From Candidatus Dadabacteria bacterium (GTDB lineage: Bacteria; Desulfobacterota_D; UBA1144; Nemesobacterales; UBA2774), in contig SMWY01000014.1 in the NCBI GenBank assembly GCA_004356555.1, forward strand, positions 1-15,842: DNA of 15,842 nucleotides. The letters are read 5' to 3'. Shown here in pieces: positions 7,259-14,433 of the stretch (its first letter is position 1; each line of letters begins with the position of its first letter). The notes under the pieces are model-generated. The model saw only the letters and a program-made list of their open reading frames with translations. It had not been told where the DNA came from and made no database searches. The translations under genes were made by a program, and so were the position numbers.

Positions 7259-8761
7259 TTGACTACTAAAAGAACGCCCCTAAAATATGATCTCAGATCC
7301 CTCTTTTCAGAAAGGACTAATGATGATAGAGGATTAGAATTCTTTATTAGTCAATCAGAGCTCCCGGGATCCATTTCACAAGAAATAGTAGACCCAGATA
7401 CATCAATCAAAAAAGTACGGTGGCAAGAGGTACTCCAAAGGATTAAAAAGAAATCTAATCCACAGGTATTCTTCTGGTTTACACCTCTAAAAGCGGTAAC
7501 TGAAACCCAAGAAATTTTAGTTCTTAAAGCTAATAATCAATTTGACAGAGACTGGATAGAAAATCACTATCTTGAATTTATTAAAGACACCATTGAAGAA
7601 ATTTATGGCATCACACTAGAAGTGAAAATCATATCGGATGATAGTGAACCGCTGCAAAAAGAAGGAAAGAGCCTTAAAAAGGAAGAAAAACATAAAGAGT
7701 CAAAACTGGGCAAATTATTTACCGGTTTTCTAAGCCCGAACTATACTTTTGACAGGTTCATTGTAGGGCCGAGCAATCAGTTTGCGCACGCTGCCTCAAC
7801 CGCAGTTGCAAGAAACCCAGGCGAAGCTTACAACCCCCTTTTCATCTACGGAGGGGTTGGGCTTGGAAAAACTCACCTTATTAACGCCATAGGGAACGAG
7901 GTGTTAAAGTCGACATCCAATATGGCGAGAATATGCTGCATATCTGCTGAGCATTTTACAAACCAGGTTATAAATAGTATTAAATCCAATAAAATGGAAG
8001 AGTTCAGAAACAGATACAGATTCGGCTGCGATGTACTTCTAATAGACGACATACAGTTTATAGCAGGCAAAGAAAGTACCCAGGAGGAGTTTTTCCACAC
8101 TTTTAACGCGCTTTATGAATCTAAAAAGCAGATAGTTCTAACCAGCGATAAATCCCCTAAGGATATGTCCTATCTTGAAGAAAGATTACGCTCTAGGTTC
8201 GAGTGGGGTCTTCTCACCGATATACAACCGCCCGAGACCGAAACAAGAATTGCAATTATTAAAAATAAAGCTGAGAGCGCAGGGGTTGTGCTGCCAAATG
8301 AAGTCGGACTTTATATTGCCAAAAATACTACTTCAAACATTAGGGAGCTTGAGGGTGCTCTAACAAATATAATTGCTCACGCAAAACTCTTGAACGCTGA
8401 GATTTCGTTGGATCTCGCAAAAGAAGTCTTAAAAAACATTGTAAAAAATCAGGATAATAGATTTGTAACTATAGAGAGTATTCAAAAAGAGGTAGTAAAC
8501 TTTTTCGGTATGAGAGTGCAAGACTTAAAATCGGGAAGAAAACAAAAAAACATTGCCGTACCCAGACAAATCGCAATGTATCTTGCACGCAGGTACACGG
8601 GGGCTTCCTATCCTGAAATAGGAGAAAAATTCGGTGGGAAAGATCATTCTACGGTTATCCACGCTGTTAAAAAAATTGAAAGGCTCCTAGGTAAAGACCT
8701 CCCTCTTACAAAAAATGTGGACTCTTTATCACTAAAAATAGAAGCACTAATGAGTGGATAA
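7259..8761 (+). CDS. dnaA: Chromosomal replication initiator DnaA, with N-terminal extension
   Basis: This AAA+ ATPase binds DnaA boxes and opens the origin. In the 500-residue product domain I starts near Trp55 (RWQEVLQRIKKKSNPQVFFW), a charged linker lies at about 130-150, Walker A is GGVGLGKT (198-205), Walker B is LLIDDIQF (260-267), the arginine-finger region ERLRSRFEWGL lies at 308-318, and the domain IV helix-turn-helix has GGKDHSTVIHAV (459-470). Residues 1-54 precede the point where DnaA normally begins, and no ATG, GTG or TTG occurs in frame between codon 1 and Trp55, so the extension cannot be removed by a later standard start. The TTG start at 7259 has GGAGG (7249-7253) 5 nt upstream. 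A DnaA-box-like AGTGGATAA (8753-8761) overlaps the stop codon. Confidence 0.97.
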   Translation: MTTKRTPLKYDLRSLFSERTNDDRGLEFFISQSELPGSISQEIVDPDTSIKKVRWQEVLQRIKKKSNPQVFFWFTPLKAVTETQEILVLKANNQFDRDWIENHYLEFIKDTIEEIYGITLEVKIISDDSEPLQKEGKSLKKEEKHKESKLGKLFTGFLSPNYTFDRFIVGPSNQFAHAASTAVARNPGEAYNPLFIYGGVGLGKTHLINAIGNEVLKSTSNMARICCISAEHFTNQVINSIKSNKMEEFRNRYRFGCDVLLIDDIQFIAGKESTQEEFFHTFNALYESKKQIVLTSDKSPKDMSYLEERLRSRFEWGLLTDIQPPETETRIAIIKNKAESAGVVLPNEVGLYIAKNTTSNIRELEGALTNIIAHAKLLNAEISLDLAKEVLKNIVKNQDNRFVTIESIQKEVVNFFGMRVQDLKSGRKQKNIAVPRQIAMYLARRYTGASYPEIGEKFGGKDHSTVIHAVKKIERLLGKDLPLTKNVDSLSLKIEALMSG

Positions 8762-8942
8762 ACGGTGTAAAACACTGTGGGTGTAATTGTGGATAAAAAG
8801 TTAAAAAGGGGATATGCTTAAATTCCTGTGGATAATGGTTGATAAGTCATCGGGATCATCAACATATTTATCAACACAAAAAAGACGGAATATCAATTGT
8901 AAAATAAAGTAAATAGGGTATTTATCCACAAATTCACAGACC

Positions 8943-8960
8943 CTACTACTATTACTACTA
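8943..8960 (-). repeat. DnaA-trio array (six triplets)
   Basis: Plus-strand CTA CTA CTA TTA CTA CTA reads 3'-GAT GAT GAT AAT GAT GAT-5' on the complementary strand: five consensus DnaA-trios and one variant, all in phase. It starts 12 bp after the DnaA box at 8922-8930; the gap AATTCACAGACC may contain a degenerate second box (AAATTCACA from 8930) and a G/C-rich spacer. DnaA assembles on such trios in single-stranded form in B. subtilis. Confidence 0.8.
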
Positions 8961-8990
8961 GATAATTAGAATAAATTATTAATATTATAG
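8961..8990. other. DNA unwinding element
   Basis: 27 of 30 bases are A or T and there is no C. It directly follows the DnaA-trio array and precedes the dnaN ribosome site (AGGAG 8993-8997). Confidence 0.75.
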
Positions 8991-9005
8991 ACAGGAGTAG
9001 ACACC

Positions 9006-10106
9006 ATGAAATTTAAAATTCAAGTAGGGGATTTTTCACGAAAACTAGGATTAGTTCAGGGGATTTCTGAAAGGCGTGCCACTATGCCTGTTCTCTCTCA
9101 TGTTCTTATTACTCTAAAAAATAACAAAATTGAAATATCCACTACAGATTTAGAGACCACTATGAGTACCTGGTGTGATGCTGAGGTCTCAAAAGAAGGT
9201 AGTTTAGCAATACCCGCAAGAAAATTGTATGAGATTATTAATGAACTTCCGGATGGCCAGATAGAGATTGAGGAGATAGGAAACCACTGGGTCGAAATTA
9301 GAAGCTCTTCAGCAAATTTTAAGATTGCCGGGTTGCCTAGCGAAGATTTTCCAATAGTCCCAGACTTGCACTCGGATAATTTATTTAGTTTAGAAAGCTT
9401 TTTAATAGAGGACATGATATCTAAGACGATATTTGCTGTTTCCCCTGATGAATTGAGAAGAAATCTTGCGGGGATATATTTTGAGGAGTCAGGTAAAAAG
9501 ATATTAAGGCTGGTAGCTACGGACGGGCATCGTCTTTCTCTTGTTGAGAAGAAAATTGATGGTGGTATTAAGTTTGATAAGGGGTTTGTAGTTCCTAAAA
9601 AGGGAGTTACGGAACTAAGAAAGGTCTTAAAGTTATCAGACACAGTTAGAATTGGAGTTGGGGATAACTTCTTTATGGCAGAGGGAGAAAACGTTGTACT
9701 TATAACGAGGCTCATAGACGCTGATTTCCCCGATTACAAGCAAGTAACACCTGAGGTAACAAAAATTACAATAAGTATAGGAAGAGATGAATTATTGAGT
9801 GCTTTAAAAAGAGTTTCTATACTTTCATCAGAGAAAACAAGAAGTGTAAAACTTAATATAGACAAAGATCTTATTACACTTGTATCAGTATCACCTGAAT
9901 TTGGCGAAGCGAAAGAGTCTATATCTATTAATTATTCAGGGGAGCCTACTGAGCTTGGATTCAATGCCAGGTATTTGATGGATGTATTAGAGGCTATTAC
10001 ACAAGAGAAAGTACAAATTGGTTTGATTGATGAGCTGAGCCCGGCTGTAATAAAACCAGACGATGATGAGGTTTACGTATCAGTAATTATGCCTATGAGA
10101 GTTTAA
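9006..10106 (+). CDS. dnaN: DNA polymerase III beta subunit (sliding clamp)
   Basis: This is the ring-shaped clamp that tethers DNA polymerase III and other partners to DNA. The 366 residues match the usual length and three-domain structure. The start MKFKIQVGDFSRKLGLVQGI, the MPVLSHVLI segment (about 27-35), LVATDGHRLSLVE (about 174-186) and the terminal VSVIMPMRV are family landmarks; the C-terminal MPMR forms part of the partner-binding pocket. The ATG at 9006 has AGGAG (8993-8997) 8 nt upstream. The gene directly follows oriC, and recF, commonly next, is absent here; comF follows after 111 bp. The coding strand is markedly G-rich over C (17 G against 2 C in 9541-9600), as expected for a leading strand leaving the origin. 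Confidence 0.98.
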   Translation: MKFKIQVGDFSRKLGLVQGISERRATMPVLSHVLITLKNNKIEISTTDLETTMSTWCDAEVSKEGSLAIPARKLYEIINELPDGQIEIEEIGNHWVEIRSSSANFKIAGLPSEDFPIVPDLHSDNLFSLESFLIEDMISKTIFAVSPDELRRNLAGIYFEESGKKILRLVATDGHRLSLVEKKIDGGIKFDKGFVVPKKGVTELRKVLKLSDTVRIGVGDNFFMAEGENVVLITRLIDADFPDYKQVTPEVTKITISIGRDELLSALKRVSILSSEKTRSVKLNIDKDLITLVSVSPEFGEAKESISINYSGEPTELGFNARYLMDVLEAITQEKVQIGLIDELSPAVIKPDDDEVYVSVIMPMRV

Positions 10107-10217
10107 GGAGATTTATTTTTAACTGCTAACGCCTGCCTTATTGTATTTCATTTAGTACTAACTTTGGATTTAAAGAATAAAACAGTATTTATGGGATCAA
10201 TCTGTTCTTCTTAATAT

Positions 10218-10955
10218 ATGCTAGACATTTTATTTCCAAAAGTATGTCCTTCCTGTGAAACTGCAGCACTCAATAGCGAGAATCTCTGTGGTTTATGCTT
10301 TAGTGATATAAGGTTTGTAAATAACTGGTCCTTTTGTAGAAAATGCGGAGTACCCTTTGGATTCTTTAATTCTGAGCACGAGGACTATATAGAACAGGCC
10401 GAAGAAAGTGATGACCATCTATGTGGTAAATGTGTTCAAGGTAAGTTTTGTTTTGAAAAGGCGCGCTCTATTGCTATTTATGATGGGAAAATTAGAGAGA
10501 TGATAGTTAGTTTTAAGTACGAGGGGAAATTAAGCAAGGGGGATGTGCTAGTAGACATTTTGATTACTAATTTCCCTAACGATTTGGATAACTTCGATTG
10601 TGTAGTTCCGGTTCCTCTACACATAGTTAAACTAAGACAAAGGGAGTACAACCAATCTGCGATACTGGCAAACGAATTGGCTAAATATGCCGGGGTGAAC
10701 TGTGATCTATTTGGACTAAGGAGAGTGAGAGAGACTAGGCCTCAGATTGAAATTAGTAGCGAGGGTGAGAGAAGATCGAACGTAAAAGGGGCATTTTCGG
10801 TTACGGATGATCATAAGTTTAAGGGGAAATCCGTATTGCTTGTAGACGATGTGTTTACTACTGGCTCAACGAGCGATGAGTGCTCTAAGATGCTACTTAA
10901 TTCAGGAGCTTACAAGGTTCAGGTAATAACGCTTACAAGGGCTAAAAGGATGTAG
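10218..10955 (+). CDS. comF: ComF-family phosphoribosyltransferase-like protein
   Basis: The 245-residue cytoplasmic product has an N-terminal zinc-binding part with four CxxC pairs (Cys10/13, 24/27, 40/43 and 69/72). A type I phosphoribosyltransferase domain follows, with its PRPP loop VLLVDDVFTTGST at 206-218. This is the arrangement of ComF/GntX proteins, needed for DNA uptake in naturally competent bacteria; the substrate is unknown. The ATG at 10218 lacks a clear ribosome site (upstream TTCTTCTTAATAT), so the start is less certain, but MLDILFPKVCPSC agrees with family starts. The 111-bp gap from dnaN shows no convincing terminator or promoter. It lies ahead of gspLMN in the same direction, which hints at a shared envelope or DNA-uptake role. 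Confidence 0.9.
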   Translation: MLDILFPKVCPSCETAALNSENLCGLCFSDIRFVNNWSFCRKCGVPFGFFNSEHEDYIEQAEESDDHLCGKCVQGKFCFEKARSIAIYDGKIREMIVSFKYEGKLSKGDVLVDILITNFPNDLDNFDCVVPVPLHIVKLRQREYNQSAILANELAKYAGVNCDLFGLRRVRETRPQIEISSEGERRSNVKGAFSVTDDHKFKGKSVLLVDDVFTTGSTSDECSKMLLNSGAYKVQVITLTRAKRM

Positions 10956-10962
10956 TAATGAT

Positions 10963-10991
10963 TTGACTTTGAAGGACCTTTACTTTAGATT
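10963..10991 (+). promoter_or_regulatory. Promoter of the gspL-gspM-gspN unit
   Basis: TTGACT (10963-10968) and TAGATT (10986-10991) are 17 bp apart in the 68-bp gap after comF. It gives a leader of about 25 nt that contains the palindrome at 11004-11020. Confidence 0.55.
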
Positions 10992-11003
10992 TAAACCATA
11001 AGA

Positions 11004-11020
11004 TTAAGTAGATTACTTAA
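11004..11020 (+). promoter_or_regulatory. Interrupted palindrome directly before gspL start
   Basis: TTAAGTA-GAT-TACTTAA is a perfect 7+7 bp inverted repeat ending 3 nt before the gspL ATG. It takes the place where a ribosome site should be, and none is recognisable. It may be a protein-binding site or an RNA hairpin affecting translation. Confidence 0.4.
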
Positions 11021-11023
11021 ACC

Positions 11024-12523
11024 ATGTACGGAAGATTTGTCGGATTAGATATAGGTAGTAAAGATATTAAAGTTTCCTTAATTAAAAGAGGATTGAGGGA
11101 TGTCCAATTGCTACAGACAATACGGACTGAAAAATCTCCTTCCCCTACCGGAGACTCTAATTCATTAGCTGAAGTTTTTAAAGCATACTCGCTTCCGAAA
11201 AGTGATATAGCAACTTCTATTTTGGAGAATCCAACCTCAATCAGAGTGATTAAGTTCCCATTCTCCGATCCTAAGAAAATAGACCAGGTTTATGAATACG
11301 AGCTTGAGAACATTTCCACTTTTAATCCAAGAGAGAAAATACATGGTTACCACCTTGTTAAAAACGGAACTGGGAGTGAGGCGCTTGTATGTGTATTTGA
11401 GAAAAACCAAGTAGAGGAATTGATTGAATCTTATAATGAAAGTGGAATAGATCCGAAAATTATCACTTACACCCCTATAGCGTTTGGGGCTTTAAACGAT
11501 TTGATTACAGGTGAGAGGCCTTTGCTTTTGATAGATATAGGGGAAACTGAAATTAGTTATTCTCTCTTTGATGAAAGCGGCATCAGACGTGTTAGGTCAT
11601 CTACTAAGCCCGTTGAATCTTTTTTTAATAAACTTTATCATAACGGCGACTCTTCTGATAATAGTGATTTTAGTAAAATGTCCTTGGGTGAAGATGAAGG
11701 ACAAAACATAAGAGAGTATTTATCTCCGATACTTGGTGAAATAAAAAAGACTATACAGTTTTTTGAAATTGAGCTTAAAGATAAAATTAAGACTGTGGAG
11801 CTTTCTGGTTCTTTTTCACTCATAAAGGGTTTTAGTGATTTTCTTAAAGACGAGCTTAACAGGGATGTGAGAAAGATATATATACCTGAGCTTGGTGCTG
11901 ATAACTCACCTGTATTTGCTAAGTCTTATGCAATGGCCCTTTACGGGAGTGCGTATAAAAATGGATATTTAAACTTTCGGAGAAATGAATTTAAATATAC
12001 CGGAGTAGACCATGAGCTAAGAAAGGTATTCATGGTTCCTGGAGCCTTACTTACTATATTGATACTGTTTTTAATATACAGTTCTGCGTCCAGATACTAT
12101 GAACTTAAAAGCAATGTCAATCAGATGGAGACTCAAATAGCCCAAGTTGTCAAAGATACATTTCCTGATGTGAAAGTAATTCCAAAACCCAAACTGTTTA
12201 TGGAAAGTGAGGTTGGAAAGGTTAGAGAAAAGCTCGATCTAATTGAGGGGGTTCAGGATGGGCGTACGCCGCTTGATGCCTTGAAGGATATTTCTAGCAG
12301 CTTACCCGAAAGTCTTAAGTTAACCGTTAATCTAATCAAGTTTGAAACAGTTAACAAAATAAGGATAGAAGGTATATGCAGGTCATATCAGGAAGTTGCT
12401 GAAATAGAGGAAGCGCTTACGAAATCCGGTTTGTTTGAGACAGTGACGAGAAATCAAACTGGAAATGCGCAGGGCGGTAAGACGAAATTTGAGATATCAG
12501 TTGTACTAAAATCAAAGGCTTAA
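11024..12523 (+). CDS. gspL: GspL-like inner-membrane protein of type II secretion (PilM-like actin fold plus membrane segment)
   Basis: The 499-residue product has an actin-like cytoplasmic domain (about 1-325) with phosphate motifs GLDIGSKDIKVSL (7-19) and LLIDIGETEISYS (168-180) and the later SGSFSLIKGF (261-270). The GspL-typical NFRRNEF (317-323) precedes one membrane helix (about 336-354). The periplasmic part begins as a short coiled coil and ends in a ferredoxin-like fold containing NKIRIEGICRSYQEVAEIEE (444-463). GspL links the cytoplasmic ATPase GspE to the membrane platform. PilM/PilN of type IV pili are related, so pilus or competence use cannot be excluded, though the fused form and the following GspM and GspN favour type II secretion. 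The next gene starts 1 nt after its stop (TAATATG). Confidence 0.85.
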   Translation: MYGRFVGLDIGSKDIKVSLIKRGLRDVQLLQTIRTEKSPSPTGDSNSLAEVFKAYSLPKSDIATSILENPTSIRVIKFPFSDPKKIDQVYEYELENISTFNPREKIHGYHLVKNGTGSEALVCVFEKNQVEELIESYNESGIDPKIITYTPIAFGALNDLITGERPLLLIDIGETEISYSLFDESGIRRVRSSTKPVESFFNKLYHNGDSSDNSDFSKMSLGEDEGQNIREYLSPILGEIKKTIQFFEIELKDKIKTVELSGSFSLIKGFSDFLKDELNRDVRKIYIPELGADNSPVFAKSYAMALYGSAYKNGYLNFRRNEFKYTGVDHELRKVFMVPGALLTILILFLIYSSASRYYELKSNVNQMETQIAQVVKDTFPDVKVIPKPKLFMESEVGKVREKLDLIEGVQDGRTPLDALKDISSSLPESLKLTVNLIKFETVNKIRIEGICRSYQEVAEIEEALTKSGLFETVTRNQTGNAQGGKTKFEISVVLKSKA

Positions 12524-12524
12524 T

Positions 12525-13121
12525 ATGGATATAGATTCTATAAGGCAAAAAATTCAAGAGTTTATCGAAAAATCTCGGGAGAAATTTTATTCCCTAACAT
12601 CTACAGAGCGGGACAGAAGAGCTCTTCTCTTGGGTGGATTGGCTATAGTTATTATAGTGATATATCTTGTTTTTCATTCGTATTCTTCTGGGACGGATCA
12701 TCTACAAAAAAGATCTGCCCAGCTTGAAAAAGAGCTTAGGGAAGTAAAAGTGCTAAAAGCTGAATATGAAGATTCGAATAAGAAGATTGTAGAGTTGTCC
12801 AGCAAAATAAAGAAAGAAAATGAAGCACTTATTTCTGTAGTTGAAAAGATACTGTTGAATGAGAAGCTTGATAGAACGAATTTTTCAATAAGAGATGTAA
12901 ACTCTAGAACAAATTCTAATGAAGACTTTTATGAGGAAAAAAGCGTTGATGTAGAGTTAAATAAAATATCGCTCTCGAATTTGGTGGATATTTTATATAA
13001 ATTACAAAATAAACCCTCGCTTAAAGTTTCAAATGTAAATATAAGCACAAAGTTAGGTAAATCTGATTCGATGAATGTGAAGTTGCGCGTATCTACCTAT
13101 GAGTTCAAGCAGGTTAGTTAA
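12525..13121 (+). CDS. gspM: GspM-like type II secretion platform protein
   Basis: The 198-residue bitopic inner-membrane protein has a short cytoplasmic part with the LTSTERDRR stretch (24-32) typical before the GspM helix, one membrane segment (about 33-50), a periplasmic coiled coil (about 57-100) and a C-terminal ferredoxin-like domain (about 110-198). GspM binds GspL and stabilises the platform. The sequence of this family is poorly conserved, so the call leans on size, topology and position between gspL and gspN; PilO-type proteins have the same layout. Its ATG follows the gspL stop by 1 nt with AAAGG as a weak ribosome site, implying translational coupling, and the same TAATATG junction follows it. 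Confidence 0.8.
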   Translation: MDIDSIRQKIQEFIEKSREKFYSLTSTERDRRALLLGGLAIVIIVIYLVFHSYSSGTDHLQKRSAQLEKELREVKVLKAEYEDSNKKIVELSSKIKKENEALISVVEKILLNEKLDRTNFSIRDVNSRTNSNEDFYEEKSVDVELNKISLSNLVDILYKLQNKPSLKVSNVNISTKLGKSDSMNVKLRVSTYEFKQVS

Positions 13122-13122
13122 T

Positions 13123-14022
13123 ATGAAAGATAAGATCAGAAATTATAAATATTTCGTACCGCTATCATACATATCTTTTTTTGTAGTGGCTTTCTTTGTC
13201 TTTTTATTTATGACTTTTCCCGGGGATATTGTAAAGCAGAGAATTATCTCTGAGATTCAAAACAGCACCCCCTATAAGATTGATATCAAAAATGCAGACA
13301 TCTCCCCTTTACTCAATGTAAATCTTAAAGGAGTTAAGATATATAAATCTCAGAATCAGTTTTTGGAACTGGACAGTTTAACTATAAAACCCTCACTCTT
13401 TTCAGTCTTTTCTGATTCTCCGAAAGTTCCTTTTAATGCTAAGCTGTATGGAGGGGAAATAAAAGGCGCAGTCAGGTTCAATAAGCAAAAAAACAGCCTT
13501 CAAGAGATAAAGGTATCTATAAAACAACTCAAGATTGATTCGATCCCTGACTTGATTTCTGGTGATGGCAGTGGAGAGATACTAATTAATGGTATTCTGA
13601 GCGGTGAGCTATACGTTGAGTTTGACCCAGTGCCTAAAGGAGAGTTTAGCTTTGAAGTAGAGGGGCTTAAGATAGATAACCTAAAAGTAAAAGGTATGAA
13701 ACTCCCAAGTTTAGGCAATTTGAAATCAAGATTTAACGGCATCATAGAGAATAAACTAACAAACATCAAAGAGTTAAGTGTGAAAGGCGAGGGTATTGAT
13801 CTTCAAATCACCGGCACTGCGCCTCTTCTTTGGGAAATATCTAAAGGCGGCGGTATTCTGGACTTAGGATACCGTATTGAAATCACCGATAATGATCTTG
13901 TTAAATACAAGGCGTTCTTATCACCATATTTAGCCAAATATCGCGACGGGAGTTTGGGTGGTAAGATAGTAGGTACGATTAAGAACCCGAGGTTCGAAAA
14001 GGGTTCCGTAAAAAGGTTTTAG
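13123..14022 (+). CDS. gspN: GspN-like type II secretion protein (AsmA-like fold)
   Basis: The 299-residue product has one N-terminal membrane helix (about 11-32), then FPGDIVKQRIISEI and a long periplasmic beta-rich region with AsmA/GspN-type repeats, ending in GTIKNPRF (284-291), a common closing motif of this group. GspN is an accessory component found in some type II systems, including deltaproteobacterial ones; its exact role is unsettled. I choose ATG 13123 because it follows the gspM TAA by 1 nt and has CAGG (13110-13113) upstream, whereas the in-frame ATG 13099 overlaps gspM and has no ribosome site. The two earlier genes and this one form one coupled unit. A general AsmA-like envelope protein is the alternative. 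Confidence 0.78.
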   Translation: MKDKIRNYKYFVPLSYISFFVVAFFVFLFMTFPGDIVKQRIISEIQNSTPYKIDIKNADISPLLNVNLKGVKIYKSQNQFLELDSLTIKPSLFSVFSDSPKVPFNAKLYGGEIKGAVRFNKQKNSLQEIKVSIKQLKIDSIPDLISGDGSGEILINGILSGELYVEFDPVPKGEFSFEVEGLKIDNLKVKGMKLPSLGNLKSRFNGIIENKLTNIKELSVKGEGIDLQITGTAPLLWEISKGGGILDLGYRIEITDNDLVKYKAFLSPYLAKYRDGSLGGKIVGTIKNPRFEKGSVKRF

Positions 14023-14051
14023 TTTCTCCGGCAGTCCGAGGAGTCTTGGTT

Positions 14052-14318
14052 TTGGCTGAAAAAGAACTAGAGGAAAAGCTTAGGCGGGAGGGCTTTTCAG
14101 GTATTTTTGTTCACCGCGATTCCCCAAACGCTTACTATCCGGACCATACACATTCTGGTATAACCGCACATATTATTCTGGAAGGCAATATCACGGTAAC
14201 TTCAGAGGGGAAAACAACTACATTTGAGCCGGGGCAAAGGTTTGACGTGCCGGCCGGTGAGGTCCACTCGGCAAAAATTGGACCAATGGGTTGCCGTTAT
14301 ATGATAGGAGAAAAATAG
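14052..14318 (+). CDS. Small single-domain cupin protein
   Basis: The 88-residue protein consists of one cupin barrel. The metal motif is visible as PDHTH (His32 and His34) with LEGNI following, and the second motif as PGQRFDVPAGEVH with His72. The canonical Glu of motif 1 is not in its usual place, so the metal site may use His40 or be incomplete. I choose TTG 14052 because GAGGAG (14038-14043) is 8 nt upstream; TTG 14046, in the same frame, is only 2 nt from it. It lies 29 bp after gspN in the same direction and may be co-transcribed, but no link to secretion is known. The function of such mini-cupins is not predictable from sequence. Confidence 0.82.
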   Translation: MAEKELEEKLRREGFSGIFVHRDSPNAYYPDHTHSGITAHIILEGNITVTSEGKTTTFEPGQRFDVPAGEVHSAKIGPMGCRYMIGEK

Positions 14319-14433
14319 ATGGGTATTGAATTTCTTAGATTGTCAATCCGCATATTTAACTTTTAATACTAGTAGGTATTTTTACGTATGGTTTTTAAAA
14401 AATATATGATATTCTTCCCGTTGGGGTGACGTT

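Larger units (their letters stand above)
8762..9005. other. oriC: Chromosomal origin oriC, dnaA-dnaN interval (DnaA-box cluster 2)
   Basis: Perfect DnaA boxes are at 8788-8796 and 8827-8835 (TGTGGATAA, minus-strand boxes) and 8922-8930 (TTATCCACA, plus). TTATCAACA (8868-8876, plus) is one base off, AGTGGATAA (8753-8761) overlaps the dnaA stop, and GGTTGATAA (8837-8845) is a weaker match. The last perfect box points toward a GACC spacer, six DnaA-trios and an AT-rich segment just before dnaN. This order is that of a bacterial unwinding element. Confidence 0.9.

Noticed and set aside
8941..8960. CTACTACTATTACTACTA as a simple microsatellite
   Set aside because: Its position between a perfect DnaA box and an AT-rich segment just before dnaN, and its GAT phase on the complement, fit a DnaA-trio array better than a random triplet repeat.
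9098..9715. Long open frame of 205 codons on the minus strand inside dnaN
   Set aside because: It is fully antisense to a well-supported dnaN, its translation shows no recognisable domain, and it is rich in Ser/Ile/Leu as expected from the complement of this AT-rich gene.
14316..14363. Tiny ORF starting ATGGGTATTGAA just after the cupin stop
   Set aside because: It has only 15 codons, no ribosome site and no similarity; it is probably chance.
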